Source: Candidatus Brevefilum sp. (GTDB lineage: Bacteria; Chloroflexota; Anaerolineae; Anaerolineales; Anaerolineaceae). Taken from it: 25,625 bases of DNA. Of the stretch, positions 1 through 7,894 are shown one piece after another; the first letter of the stretch is position 1; every line of letters begins with the position of its first letter. Below the pieces are notes generated by a model. The model was not told the DNA's origin. It saw only the letters and a program-made list of their open reading frames with translations, and searched no databases. A program made the translations under genes and the position numbers. Location: the NCBI GenBank assembly GCA_007119455.1, contig SKPR01000177.1, forward strand, positions 1-25,625. Direction: 5' to 3'.

Positions 1-101
1 AATGGAGTAAGATCGCAGGTAGACCACCTGCTTGATAGGCAGTATGTGTAAGCGTAGCAATGCGTTTAGCTAAACTGTACTAATGATCGAGAGCTTCACC
101 A
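1..101 (+). rRNA. rrl: 23S ribosomal RNA, 3' end (partial)
   Basis: The sequence shows the typical 3'-terminal domain of bacterial 23S rRNA: the segment around positions 47-90 (GTGTAAGCGTAGCAATGCG, then GCTAAACTGTACTAATGA) matches the conserved last helices of domain VI. The 5' part lies outside the window. The mature 3' end is placed near 100 by similarity to known ends (GCTTCACC in place of GCTTAACC). No tRNA is visible in the short spacer before the 5S gene. Confidence 0.95.
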
Positions 102-185
102 CGTGATGTGGAGAACTCGTTGCTTTTTCGCCACAATTATTTTGTCATGATTATTCGATTGGTATCTTTAACTTATTAAGAATTT

Positions 186-309
186 GTCCTTTGGTGATTG
201 GAGCGGCGAGGATACACCCGGTAACATCCCGAACCCGGTCGTTAAGTTCGCCAGCGCCGATGGTACTTGGGGGGCGACCCCCTGGGAGAGTAGGTCATTG
301 CCAAAGGAC
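186..309 (+). rRNA. rrf: 5S ribosomal RNA
   Basis: This is a complete 5S rRNA. The terminal helix is formed by GTCCTTTGG (186-194) and CCAAAGGAC (301-309). Inside are the hallmarks of 5S: the ACACCCGGTAACATCCCGAA segment of loops B and C, and the GGGAGAGTAGGTCATTGCC 3' half. The exact mature ends may be one to three bases inside the stated limits. It follows 23S rRNA by about 85 bases, the usual 16S-23S-5S order. Confidence 0.95.
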
Positions 310-316
310 TTTTTTA
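301..316 (+). terminator. rRNA operon terminator using the 5S terminal helix
   Basis: The 3' strand of the 5S terminal helix ends directly in a run of six T (310-315). The stable closing helix of 5S plus this T tract can act as an intrinsic terminator for the rRNA transcript. No separate hairpin follows. Confidence 0.55.
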
Positions 317-393
317 TTTAAAGCCAGATGGTATTCCATTGTGGATACACTCACTAGATTATTAACTGCTCTGCATTAACTGGGATTTTCTAG

Positions 394-399
394 TATAAT
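394..399 (+). promoter_or_regulatory. Probable -10 box of the rpsU-infA promoter
   Basis: A perfect TATAAT lies 128 bases before the rpsU start and just before the hairpin-rich leader. No convincing -35 TTGACA is seen at the standard distance, so the promoter call rests on the -10 box and position alone. Transcription would begin near 406. Confidence 0.5.
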
Positions 400-408
400 A
401 ACTAGTCG

Positions 409-516
409 GTGTGTTCGTAAGAACACGCAGGCACATCTGTCCTGGAACAAGTGGTCGCAACCATTACTTTCATTAAATCATCATTGTTCCAGCAATCACC
501 TTTTGGAAGGAGGTGA
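409..516 (+). promoter_or_regulatory. Structured 5' leader of rpsU with a Shine-Dalgarno-masking hairpin
   Basis: Three stacked pairings are seen. GTGTGTTC (409-416) pairs with GAACACGC (421-428) around a GTAA loop, a GNRA-type tetraloop. CTGGAACAA (442-450) pairs with TTGTTCCAG (484-492) and encloses a smaller TGGT/ACCA hairpin (452-463). TCACCT (496-501) can pair with AGGTGA (511-516), which is the 3' part of the rpsU ribosome binding site. The last pairing could block initiation. That it is an autoregulatory element for S21 is inference; no known leader family is recognised. Confidence 0.45.
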
Positions 517-521
517 GGGTT

Positions 522-704
522 TTGGCTCGTGTGGTTTTAAGACCGAATGAATCACAGGAACAGCTGCTCCGGCGTTTTCGGAAGCAGGTTGTCAAAAGCG
601 GCGTTTTGAGTACGATCCGACGAAAACGCTGGTTTATTTCGAAGAGTGAACTACGACGGATTGAGAAGAAGAAAGCGATCCGGCGCTCCTATCGACGTGA
701 ATAA
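522..704 (+). CDS. rpsU: 30S ribosomal protein S21
   Basis: Small basic protein (60 aa) of the small ribosomal subunit, bound near the mRNA exit and anti-Shine-Dalgarno region and needed for efficient initiation. The N-terminal pattern VVLRPNESQEQLLRRF matches the S21 family, followed by a lysine/arginine-rich helix (RRKRWF, RRIEKKKAIRRSYRR). The start is taken as TTG at 522: a very strong site AAGGAGGTGA ends at 516, five bases before it. A GTG at 513 lies inside that site and cannot be the start; GTG at 531 is a less likely alternative. infA follows 39 bases later, probably in the same transcript. The leader hairpin may control translation of this gene. Confidence 0.92.
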   Translation: MARVVLRPNESQEQLLRRFRKQVVKSGVLSTIRRKRWFISKSELRRIEKKKAIRRSYRRE

Positions 705-743
705 GCGCAATCACCGGATCATGGAAAATAGTTAGGAGAATTT

Positions 744-992
744 ATGGCAAAAGAGGACGATAAATTAACTGTCGAAGGTACTGTCATTGAGGCATTACCG
801 GGTACACAGTTCAAAGTCGAATTGGAAAATGGTTCAGAGATCCTGGCCTATCTTTCCGGTAAAATGCGCCGGCACTATATCCGGATTTTGCTGGGTGATA
901 AAGTCAGATTGGAAATCTCTCCTTACGATTTGACACGCGGACGCATCGTCTATCGTTATCGTCGACACTCAGCACCGCCTTCCTCCTCCTGA
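744..992 (+). CDS. infA: Translation initiation factor IF-1
   Basis: IF-1 binds the ribosomal A site during initiation and helps IF-2 and IF-3 select the initiator tRNA. The 82-residue protein is a single OB fold. The family pattern is clear: VEGTVIEALPGTQFKVELENG (here cut by the fold's first strands), then LAYLSGKMRRHYIRILLGD, then VRLEISPYDLTRGRIVYRY. It is about ten residues longer than the common 72, owing to a short serine/proline-rich tail. Ribosome binding site TAGGAG lies seven bases before ATG. It is the second gene of the rpsU-infA unit and is followed at once by an intrinsic terminator. Confidence 0.95.
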   Translation: MAKEDDKLTVEGTVIEALPGTQFKVELENGSEILAYLSGKMRRHYIRILLGDKVRLEISPYDLTRGRIVYRYRRHSAPPSSS

Positions 993-1027
993 TCATTTCT
1001 TCAATCTACAATAAATTTTAAAACCTG

Positions 1028-1051
1028 ATCCTGCCATTTGGCAGGATTTTT
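1028..1051 (+). terminator. Intrinsic terminator after infA
   Basis: ATCCTGCC (1028-1035) pairs perfectly with GGCAGGAT (1040-1047) around an ATTT loop, followed by a T run to 1051. It closes the rpsU-infA transcript. Confidence 0.9.
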
Positions 1052-1110
1052 GTTTACTAAATCTAAGGTAAAATTGGCCCATGAGGGCAGTTTCGTTAGC
1101 GAAATCATAA

Positions 1111-2058
1111 ATGAATGAACATATCCGAAAATTAAACCTGTCACAAGACCTGCCTCAAGTTGCCGACTTAATCGAGCTGTGTTTTCCAATCCATAAAGAT
1201 CAGGATGGCAAAGCTTATGTCAGGGAAATGCGTAAAGCAGCCCGGGACATGCGGATGGTGGGCTGGCTTTCAAGTCTTGCTGTAGCGACCGAAATCAGAT
1301 CGTCGGGTTTTGTCTGGGAAGAAGGGGGAAAGATTGTCGGCAACTTAAGCCTTATTCCCCTCAAGAAAGATGGACGCCGGATTCACTTAATTGCCAATGT
1401 TGCCGTTCATCCCGATCAACGCCGCCGGGGGATTGCAAGGGCTTTGACCGATCGTGCCTTGGTATACCTCGTACGAGCCAATGAACCCAATGTCTGGTTA
1501 CAGGTGCGGGATGATAATCAGGCTGCAATTGATCTCTATCATTCTTCTGGCTTTGTTGAACAGACTGCCAGAACGACCTGGCGAATCCGTCCATTCGAAT
1601 TGGAACCGCCTGCCAAATCAACGGATATTAATATCAGGGTACGACATCGGAAGATGGAGGATTGGGGGAAACAGAGACGCTTATTGTTTGAAGCCTATCC
1701 ACCTGAAATACGCTGGAATCTACCGGTCAATTTCCGACGATTTGAACCAGGGATCATTCAAATGATCTCAAATTTAATGGATAATGAAATTCTCAAACAT
1801 TGGGTTTATCGCCATGAAGATAATCTGGGGTATATCACCTGGCAAAAGACCACCACATTTGCTGACAATGTCTGGCTGGCCTTTCCGGAGGAGTCTGAGC
1901 GCCTGTTATTACCGCCTGCACTTGCTGCTGTCTGTAAGCGCTTATCCAGAAGTCATCCCATCTCGGTTGATTATCCAAAAGGGCGGGCTGAGTCAGTATT
2001 TTCCGAACTTGGCTTTGAGCATTTCAGGACGCTGATCTGGATGAAGCGCCAATTATAA
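1111..2058 (+). CDS. GNAT family N-acetyltransferase, two-domain
   Basis: Predicted acetyl-CoA-dependent acyltransferase of the GNAT superfamily; substrate unknown. The N-terminal half (about 1-160) is a canonical GNAT domain: strand 4 and motif A read NVAVHPDQRRRGIARALTD (residues 96-114), with the QRRRGIA pyrophosphate loop at 103-109, and motif B reads DDNQAAIDLYHSSGF (134-148). The C-terminal half (161-315) shows no acetyl-CoA loop and may be a degenerate second GNAT fold, as seen in other two-domain members. ATG at 1111 is used; no strong ribosome binding site precedes it. The gene stands alone between two hairpin terminators. Confidence 0.85.
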   Translation: MNEHIRKLNLSQDLPQVADLIELCFPIHKDQDGKAYVREMRKAARDMRMVGWLSSLAVATEIRSSGFVWEEGGKIVGNLSLIPLKKDGRRIHLIANVAVHPDQRRRGIARALTDRALVYLVRANEPNVWLQVRDDNQAAIDLYHSSGFVEQTARTTWRIRPFELEPPAKSTDINIRVRHRKMEDWGKQRRLLFEAYPPEIRWNLPVNFRRFEPGIIQMISNLMDNEILKHWVYRHEDNLGYITWQKTTTFADNVWLAFPEESERLLLPPALAAVCKRLSRSHPISVDYPKGRAESVFSELGFEHFRTLIWMKRQL

Positions 2059-2060
2059 GA

Positions 2061-2084
2061 CAATGCAGCCCTTGGGCTGCATTG
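2061..2084 (+). terminator. Hairpin terminator after the GNAT gene
   Basis: CAATGCAGCC (2061-2070) and GGCTGCATTG (2075-2084) form a perfect 10-bp stem with a CTTG loop, just after the stop codon. The following T tract is short (TTGATT), so it may be a weak terminator or mainly protect the 3' end. Confidence 0.65.
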
Positions 2085-2118
2085 TTGATTATGAACATAA
2101 AAATTCGTTCAAATTTGT

Positions 2119-2310
2119 TTAAACTTCCTCATCCAGAATCAGGTCGACCAGATCAAGAAATTCCTGCCATTCTTCATTAAAGAAGTGCAGAGTCACATTA
2201 TTCAATTCCAGGTGATAGGTTGATTCGCCATCGGGTTCATCTGCACGCCAGGCGAGGAAATTATCCGTTTCTGCAATGGTGGTTGTTTTTGGTTCATATG
2301 AGTCTTCCAT
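2119..2310 (-). CDS. Small acidic conserved-type hypothetical protein
   Basis: A 63-residue protein of unknown function. It is strongly acidic (pI clearly low: the last 20 residues hold seven Asp/Glu) and contains a predicted beta-rich middle (YHLELNNVTLHFF) followed by an amphipathic helix (EEWQEFLDLVDLIL). There is no membrane segment, signal peptide or cysteine. It is judged real because AAAGGAG stands at ideal spacing before ATG on the minus strand and because the sequence has coding character. It lies 102 bases downstream of the AI-2E-type permease on the same strand and could share its transcript. Confidence 0.75.
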   Translation of the reverse strand: MEDSYEPKTTTIAETDNFLAWRADEPDGESTYHLELNNVTLHFFNEEWQEFLDLVDLILDEEV

Positions 2311-2412
2311 TTTTTCTCCTTTATTGTTGATAGTCTAATATGCGAGTTTATTTATATCACAAATGATAATCACTGATTGGAATCAACCCTGAAGGATTTC
2401 TGGAGGTGTGAT

Positions 2413-3708
2413 TCACCCCGAATCCGCATCTTCTTTGGCAGGGTTAGACTTTTCCTCAGTCTCTTTCTTCCAGATTCTTAACCAGTGGGTTTTGATTGAT
2501 TTGATGAAATTATTCCAACGTGTTTCCAGTCTTTTTATCCAATCTGGTTTCTCAACAGGTTCACGAACTTCTATTTCTTCCCAGGGATTCCGATCACTCA
2601 ATTTACTGATGATGTAATTTAAAAAGAGCTTCAAGCTGGCCATGATCGGCGCTGCGATCACAATACCGATAAATCCGAATAACTGAACGCCGATCAGGGC
2701 ACCGATCAGCACCAGCGATGGGTGCACCTTTAAACTTTCAGCCATAACTTTGGTCCGGATGATCTGGTCAATGAAGTTGTTAATGACCATTGATACGCCG
2801 AGAACGATGATCATGTAGAGGCCAGGTGGCAGCCCAAATGGTATTGTTGGCTGGAAAAGCGCCACCAGACCAAATGAGATCCAGGTTACCCAGGCACCAA
2901 GATAAGGGATAAGCTGTCCGATGGCCGCGATTGCAGATAGTCCGATAAAAAACTGGACACCCATGATCCCCAAGCTGATGGTGTAGATAATCATGGAGAA
3001 GAGGACCACGAGTAATTCCCCGCGTAGAAATCCCTGCCAGATTCGTTTTAATTCCTTACTGAGGCGCTCAACATCCCTGGCGTAGCCCGGAATGTTGAAT
3101 TTGAGCACACCGCCAGATACCCCGCCTGATTCTGCCAGCAGGAAATAAGAAACCAGGATGATCAGCACAGTCCAGGTAATGATATTGACAGCCCCTGCGG
3201 CGATGGCACCTGCGAAACCACCAATTCGACCTAAGAGTGGTTGGATGGCGCTGACGATTTCATTGGCGATATCATCCCAGTCAATCACTGTTGGAGAAAA
3301 GGAGAAAGGACCGATTTCGATGTCTATCGCGGTGATTTCTGCCACCAGTTCCGGAATCTGGTCGAGATTACGTTCAATGAAACGGATCAGACTTTGGATT
3401 TGCTCAAAGAGGGCAAAGCCACCCAGGGTCAGGAGCCCCAAAATACTGACCACCAGCAGCAAATAAACAAGCGTGACGGATATCCGCCAGGGGATTTTGA
3501 CTTTATTCTGAAGAAATTGGGCGATAGGTTGGATCAGATAGGCCAGTATCAGGGCGGTGATTAACGGGCCCAAGAAATTCTGGAATTGGACCAGGAGCCA
3601 GAGCGCAATCGCCACTAGTGTTAACCCGATCACCAGTTTGGTCGTCCATCCCCATTTGGGCGATCTCTGCTCCTGGTTTTTATGATTCGTATTATTATTT
3701 TCTGTCAC
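2413..3708 (-). CDS. AI-2E family transporter (PerM/YdiK-like membrane protein)
   Basis: Polytopic membrane protein of the AI-2 exporter/PerM family, whose members export small molecules or act as ion antiporters; the substrate here is unknown. Around eight hydrophobic segments are visible: two near the N terminus (about 24-60), a third near 78-103, then a soluble stretch (about 105-155), then a membrane block from about 165 to 365. The family signature appears as FIGLSAIAAIGQLIPYLGAW and later FIGIVIAAPIMASLK. A charged tail of some 60 residues follows the last helix and ends in an acidic stretch. The start is GTG at 3708; no clear ribosome binding site is seen, and no ATG lies nearby in frame. 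Confidence 0.88.
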   Translation of the reverse strand: MTENNNTNHKNQEQRSPKWGWTTKLVIGLTLVAIALWLLVQFQNFLGPLITALILAYLIQPIAQFLQNKVKIPWRISVTLVYLLLVVSILGLLTLGGFALFEQIQSLIRFIERNLDQIPELVAEITAIDIEIGPFSFSPTVIDWDDIANEIVSAIQPLLGRIGGFAGAIAAGAVNIITWTVLIILVSYFLLAESGGVSGGVLKFNIPGYARDVERLSKELKRIWQGFLRGELLVVLFSMIIYTISLGIMGVQFFIGLSAIAAIGQLIPYLGAWVTWISFGLVALFQPTIPFGLPPGLYMIIVLGVSMVINNFIDQIIRTKVMAESLKVHPSLVLIGALIGVQLFGFIGIVIAAPIMASLKLFLNYIISKLSDRNPWEEIEVREPVEKPDWIKRLETRWNNFIKSIKTHWLRIWKKETEEKSNPAKEDADSG

Positions 3709-3957
3709 GATATTGTCACTTTGTTTTTTCTTATGAGATTGTCATTTTTAACATTTACGATTTCAATCTACAATAATTATACAATATCAGTAAAGGCTCC
3801 GGTGGTGGAACCACCTTTTATCTTTATCAAACTGAGCAGATTATAATTAGATTATTAGTAACGGTTCAGCAATTATTGGTTACTAATATTAGGCATTTAT
3901 GAATGTAAAAACCAAGAACCTAATCGTGAAATGGAATAGTACAGAAAGCGTTTTTAA
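3709..3957. other. AT-rich intergenic region between divergent genes
   Basis: This stretch separates the permease (minus strand) from the membrane protein (plus strand) and should contain both promoters. It holds a small hairpin, GGTGGT (3801-3806) with ACCACC (3810-3815), followed by TTTT, which could terminate plus-strand leader transcripts. Several TATAAT-like words occur (for example TACAAT at 3769) but none has a convincing -35 partner. No open reading frame is supported here. Confidence 0.4.
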
Positions 3958-4956
3958 ATGAAACTCCCTGAAATGATTTTTGAGAAAACGATTGGTCTCC
4001 CCAGACCAAGGTGGGTTACGCTGATGGTTGGATCGGTGCTTTTTTTGATAGCATTGGTAGTCGGTTGGCTGGAATTTGGATTACCAAATCTTTTTGTTGG
4101 AGGATATTGGCGAGGGGTATTCCTTAATCCATGCATAATATTTTATATCATATTAATAGCTCCCGAATTAACACAAATGGAGAATAAAGTTATTAGTACA
4201 ATTATCATATTAGGGGGGTTGTCAGAGGAAAAGATAAATAATGTTTTTAAGGAAACCCACGCAATTCATCCAATCAGAGAGTTATTGGCATTTGGTGCTG
4301 GGATCATAATAATCACCATCATCATGGTGGTTGGTGGCAATATAAACTTTGAAATGTTTGATATTTTCCACTTGGTTACCACAGCTATTACCTTTGGGTT
4401 GCTCAGTTGGACAGCATACGCTTCGCTGATTTCAATAAGGATCACTGCAGAATTAATAGTCCAGCCGCTAAGGGTGAATTTATTCGACCTCGAGCCATTT
4501 AAAGTGATTGGAAAAAGTAGCCTTTATCTTTCCTTGGCTTTTATTGGGGGAATAACACTGGCGATAATCTTCTCCGCCCCAGACCTTGCGATATTGCAGA
4601 ATTGGGAATTTTGGTTAGTCAATATTCCCATTCTTATGATCCCGGTCATCATCTTTTTCTGGAATATGAAGCCCACCCACCAGATTATTGATACAGCTAA
4701 ACGTGATTCACTCAGGAAAGTTGGTCAGGAAATTCACACCATATCTGACAGTATACTCAATAGTAAAGATTCACTTTCGAATACCGAGCGAGTCAGCCAG
4801 AGATTGCAGGGATTAATTATTTTAGAGGAAAGATTGGAAAAAGTTCAAACCTGGCCATATGATGTCTCAACATTGAGAACTTTATTGGGATCCATTTTAG
4901 TTCCAGCCCTAACAGTCTTTGGACAAGTTTTGCTTCGTAGTTTATTTGGTTTGTAA
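3958..4956 (+). CDS. Unrecognised polytopic membrane protein
   Basis: I do not recognise the family. The 332-residue protein has about six to seven hydrophobic segments: roughly 20-42, 54-69, 110-131, 136-158, 190-211, 216-236 and a last one near 308-330. Between the sixth and seventh is a hydrophilic, partly helical stretch (about 240-305) with many Arg/Lys/Glu, likely cytoplasmic. There is no signal peptide and no catalytic motif. The gene is more AT-rich than its neighbours and has no evident ribosome binding site; ATG at 3958 or ATG at 3973 could be the start. A terminator-like hairpin follows. The base composition could mean acquisition from elsewhere, but that is only a suggestion. Confidence 0.7.
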   Translation: MKLPEMIFEKTIGLPRPRWVTLMVGSVLFLIALVVGWLEFGLPNLFVGGYWRGVFLNPCIIFYIILIAPELTQMENKVISTIIILGGLSEEKINNVFKETHAIHPIRELLAFGAGIIIITIIMVVGGNINFEMFDIFHLVTTAITFGLLSWTAYASLISIRITAELIVQPLRVNLFDLEPFKVIGKSSLYLSLAFIGGITLAIIFSAPDLAILQNWEFWLVNIPILMIPVIIFFWNMKPTHQIIDTAKRDSLRKVGQEIHTISDSILNSKDSLSNTERVSQRLQGLIILEERLEKVQTWPYDVSTLRTLLGSILVPALTVFGQVLLRSLFGL

Positions 4957-4995
4957 TTTGTTGTAAGTTAATCTATTTTCTGAGGATACTCGGTC

Positions 4996-5031
4996 GTAAT
5001 CGGGCTGAATTGATCTGATTACAGTTTTTTT
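4996..5031 (+). terminator. Intrinsic terminator before the alpha-galactosidase gene
   Basis: GTAATC (4996-5001) pairs with GATTAC (5017-5022), extended by three further pairs including wobbles, and is followed by AG and seven T (5025-5031). It would end transcription of the upstream membrane protein gene. Confidence 0.65.
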
Positions 5032-5066
5032 GGAAAGAAAATCATTGGATTTAATGAGGAGTTTTT

Positions 5067-6458
5067 ATGCCCAAAATCGTTTTCTTAGGTGCTGGCAGCA
5101 CGGTTTTTGCCAGAAATTTATTAACCGATATCCTCAGCTTTCCAGAGCTGGCGTCTTCCACGATTGTTCTACACGATATTGACGCCGAACGGCTTGAAAC
5201 GACATTTAGAGTTGGTCAGCAGACTGCTGAAGCTTTGGGTGTTAAACCGGTCATCGAGACTCATCTCAACCGGCGTAAAGCCCTGGAAGGCGCAGATTAT
5301 GCCATTGGCATGTTCCAGGTCGGCGGATATGACCCCTGCACCATAACGGATTTTGAGGTGCCTAAAAAATATGGGTTAAAACAGACGATTGGCGACACCC
5401 TGGGTATCGGCGGGATCATGCGTGCCTTGCGGACCATTCCGGTTTATCTGGAAATGTGCCGGGATATGGAAGAACTCTGTCCGGATGCGCTTCTCCTTAA
5501 TTACGTGAACCCGATGGCCATGGTGACCTGGGCAATCAATCGCGGTACACCGATTAAAACGGTAGGTTTATGCCATTCTGTGCAGGGAACAGCCCGGCAG
5601 CTCGCAGCTTTCCTGGATATACCCTTTGAAGAGGTTAACTACATCTGCGCCGGGATCAACCACATGGCCTTTTATCTCCGTTTTGAGCGTGATGGTCAGG
5701 ACCTCTACCCTTTACTCGATAAAAATGTTCAAGAAAAAGGCCCACCTGAATGGGACAGGGTGCGGTTTGAGATGTTCAAACGATTGAGTTATTTTGTCAC
5801 AGAATCAAGTGAACACTTTGCGGAATATGTACCCTGGTTTATCAAACACGATCGTCCAGATCTGATTGACAAATTCAACATCCCGCTGGATGAATATCCC
5901 CGGCGGTGTGAAGTTCAGATTGCAGGATGGGAAATTGTCAGGGATGCCCTTGAAGATCCGGAAGCTGATATTGATCACAGGGATCTGGTTGACCAGCTAA
6001 AAATCGCAGGTGCCCATCAGCATGAGATTGCTTATGTCATGGACTTTTTATCTGGAAAAGGGAAACCTGAGCGCTCTCATGAATATGGAGCTTATATCAT
6101 TCACGCCCTGGAGACGGGTAAACCCCAGGTGGTTTACGGCAATGTGATGAATGAAGGATTAATCACCAATCTGCCCGAATCATGCTGTGTGGAGGTGCCC
6201 TGCCTGGTTGATAAGAATGGGCTGCAACCAGTCAGTGTCGGCCAACTTCCCATTCAATTGACCTCGTTAATCCAAACCAATATTACAGTCCAGGCATTGA
6301 CTGTCGAGGCAGCTTTATCAGGCAAGCGTGATCATATTTACCATGCTGCCATGCTCGACCCGCATACAGCCGCAGAATTAGACCTCGATCAAATCTGGCA
6401 TCTGGTTGATGAGATGCTCGCTGCCCACGGTGAATGGCTGCCTTCATTTTCCAATTAA
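5067..6458 (+). CDS. melA: Alpha-galactosidase, glycoside hydrolase family 4
   Basis: Cytoplasmic GH4 enzyme that hydrolyses alpha-galactosides such as melibiose by an NAD-dependent oxidation-elimination mechanism needing a divalent metal, usually Mn2+. The Rossmann start is FLGAGSTVFARNL (residues 6-18). NYVNPMAM (145-152), GLCHSVQGT (167-175) and CAGINHMAFYL (194-204) are the family blocks; Cys169 and His199 are the expected metal ligands. The CHSV form of the motif and the overall match favour MelA-type alpha-galactosidase over alpha-glucosidase or 6-phospho-glycosidase members. Length 463 is close to the usual 450. The ribosome binding site GAGGAG lies well placed before ATG. No sugar transporter is adjacent. 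Confidence 0.9.
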   Translation: MPKIVFLGAGSTVFARNLLTDILSFPELASSTIVLHDIDAERLETTFRVGQQTAEALGVKPVIETHLNRRKALEGADYAIGMFQVGGYDPCTITDFEVPKKYGLKQTIGDTLGIGGIMRALRTIPVYLEMCRDMEELCPDALLLNYVNPMAMVTWAINRGTPIKTVGLCHSVQGTARQLAAFLDIPFEEVNYICAGINHMAFYLRFERDGQDLYPLLDKNVQEKGPPEWDRVRFEMFKRLSYFVTESSEHFAEYVPWFIKHDRPDLIDKFNIPLDEYPRRCEVQIAGWEIVRDALEDPEADIDHRDLVDQLKIAGAHQHEIAYVMDFLSGKGKPERSHEYGAYIIHALETGKPQVVYGNVMNEGLITNLPESCCVEVPCLVDKNGLQPVSVGQLPIQLTSLIQTNITVQALTVEAALSGKRDHIYHAAMLDPHTAAELDLDQIWHLVDEMLAAHGEWLPSFSN

Positions 6459-6513
6459 TCTGGTGGTGCATCAGGTCATCTACCGATGATGTATGCATGA
6501 TAAAATAAAAAAG

Positions 6514-6574
6514 GTAACTACTCAGCATGCAAGGACCCACCAACCTTCTGCAGCAGAACTGCCTGAGCAGTTAC
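6514..6574 (+). repeat. Palindromic intergenic repeat, copy A
   Basis: A 61-base element whose ends are inverted repeats: GTAACTACTCAG (6514-6525) and CTGAGCAGTTAC (6563-6574), complementary except at one position. Inside lie AAGG/CCTT (6531-6534 and 6543-6546) and the right-arm block GCAGCAGAACTGC, so the RNA or a single strand can form a three-armed structure. The same element recurs in inverted orientation at 16288-16355 and partly at 8961-8998. It sits between the alpha-galactosidase gene and the next ATG, 33 bases before it. Confidence 0.8.
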
Positions 6575-6607
6575 AGAAAAATGGAATTAATGCTTTGAGG
6601 AGTAACA

Positions 6608-7876
6608 ATGGCACAAAAGAAGTCGGTATTTAATTGGCAGCTCTACCTGGGCCTTGTTCTGGTGATCACCGGGGGTCTTTTTCTGGCTGACCAGTTGCTG
6701 GGCTTGAATATGATGAGTTTATTCTGGCCACTGCTCATCGTCCTTTTTGGCCTGACATTTTTTGTCGGGATGATTGTCGCGGGCAAACGTGGTGCCGGGT
6801 TGGCGATTCCAGGGGCATTGGTTTCTATTACCGGACTTCTGCTTTTTGTCCAGAATTTATTTGATCTTTGGGTCACATGGACCTATGCCTGGGCTTTGTT
6901 AATTTGCGCTGTCGGTCTGGGGATGCTGATCATGAATATCTATCTCAAGCGCGAAGGCCTGCGTCGAGCGGCTGGCATTGTGATGGGCATCGGTCTGGTG
7001 CTGTTTGTGGTCTTTGGCATTCTTTTTGAGATCATTCTCAATTTAGCTGGAACTGATGTGCAAAGCGGTGTGTTCCTGGGTGCGGGGTTGATTCTGCTGG
7101 GTTTATTTGTGGTGTTTAGCAGACCGCTGTTCGCACGGAAGCACCAGAAACTGGATGAAGCTACAGGTCCAAAAGAAACGATAGACGGGACATTCGAAGA
7201 TGTCGCTGAGATGCCCGTACCTGGGGTAGAAGCAATCAGACCGCTGGCTGATGAAGAACACTTCAACCGGATTAATTTTAAAAGTGTAGGCGAAGTTTTT
7301 TTGGTGCAAGGGGATTCCTCCCAGCTCGTGATTGAGGGTGACCAAAATCTGATTGAAAACGTCAAAATTGATTTGGCAAATGATCAGCTGACCCTCACCT
7401 ACAAACCAGAAATCGGAGATTGGAGCAGTTTGTTGTGGGTCACCCACGAAAGCCGCCTTCGCTATTTTGTGACCGTAAAGGATTTGAAGAGCTTTCGCCT
7501 GGCTGGCGCGGGGCGTGTACGGAGCGATGGGCTTAAGGGTGAATCACTGGACATCAGCCATACGGGTCTTGGATTATTAAAGATAACGGGAGTCCAATAT
7601 CATGAACTGGACGTTGACCTGAGCGGTTTAGGGTCAGTGACTTTAGCTGGCGAAGTCGAGCAGCAGAATCTCGAATTGAGCGGAGGTGGCGAGTTCCAGG
7701 CGGAAGATTTGCACAGCCAGGAAGCGAACATCTCCATTTCTGGGGCTGGTTCGGCCCGGGTTTGGGTTGAAAAGGAATTGAATGCCGCCATCACCGGAGC
7801 AGGGAATATTTATTATAAGGGAGACCCTGAAGTTATTGTTTCGAAAAGCGGTTTATGCCATGTCAAACCGATCTGA
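6608..7876 (+). CDS. Membrane protein with LiaF-like N-terminal region and GIN (DUF2807) C-terminal domain
   Basis: Two-part protein of 422 residues. The first part (about 10-170) has six hydrophobic segments, with the LYLGLVLVITGGLFLADQL and LFWPLLIVLFGL pattern of LiaF-type/DUF5668 membrane domains, which in Firmicutes modulate envelope-stress two-component systems. A linker (175-215) follows. The second part (about 218-405) is a right-handed beta structure of the GIN/DUF2807 type, recognisable from FNRINFKSVGEVFLVQGD and repeated G-x-G turns ending ITGAGNIYYKGDPEV. A role at the membrane or in envelope sensing is inference. GAGGAG precedes ATG at good spacing. A PfkB kinase gene begins 18 bases after its stop. 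Confidence 0.82.
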   Translation: MAQKKSVFNWQLYLGLVLVITGGLFLADQLLGLNMMSLFWPLLIVLFGLTFFVGMIVAGKRGAGLAIPGALVSITGLLLFVQNLFDLWVTWTYAWALLICAVGLGMLIMNIYLKREGLRRAAGIVMGIGLVLFVVFGILFEIILNLAGTDVQSGVFLGAGLILLGLFVVFSRPLFARKHQKLDEATGPKETIDGTFEDVAEMPVPGVEAIRPLADEEHFNRINFKSVGEVFLVQGDSSQLVIEGDQNLIENVKIDLANDQLTLTYKPEIGDWSSLLWVTHESRLRYFVTVKDLKSFRLAGAGRVRSDGLKGESLDISHTGLGLLKITGVQYHELDVDLSGLGSVTLAGEVEQQNLELSGGGEFQAEDLHSQEANISISGAGSARVWVEKELNAAITGAGNIYYKGDPEVIVSKSGLCHVKPI

Positions 7877-7894
7877 CCCTGATTTTCTTTACCT

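Noticed and set aside
1000..3776. Identical 15-base word TTCAATCTACAATAA at 1000-1014 and 3762-3776
   Set aside because: One shared 15-mer in AT-rich intergenic DNA is close to chance for this length, and the two sites have different surroundings (one before a terminator, one in a divergent promoter region).
3801..3819. GGTGGT/ACCACC hairpin with TTTT as a riboswitch platform for the membrane protein gene
   Set aside because: The stem is only six pairs with a 3-base loop, and no upstream aptamer-like structure is visible.
6940..7365. A 141-codon open frame on the minus strand over the LiaF/GIN gene
   Set aside because: Ser/Pro/Arg-rich translation typical of a frame opposite a real gene; no domain seen.
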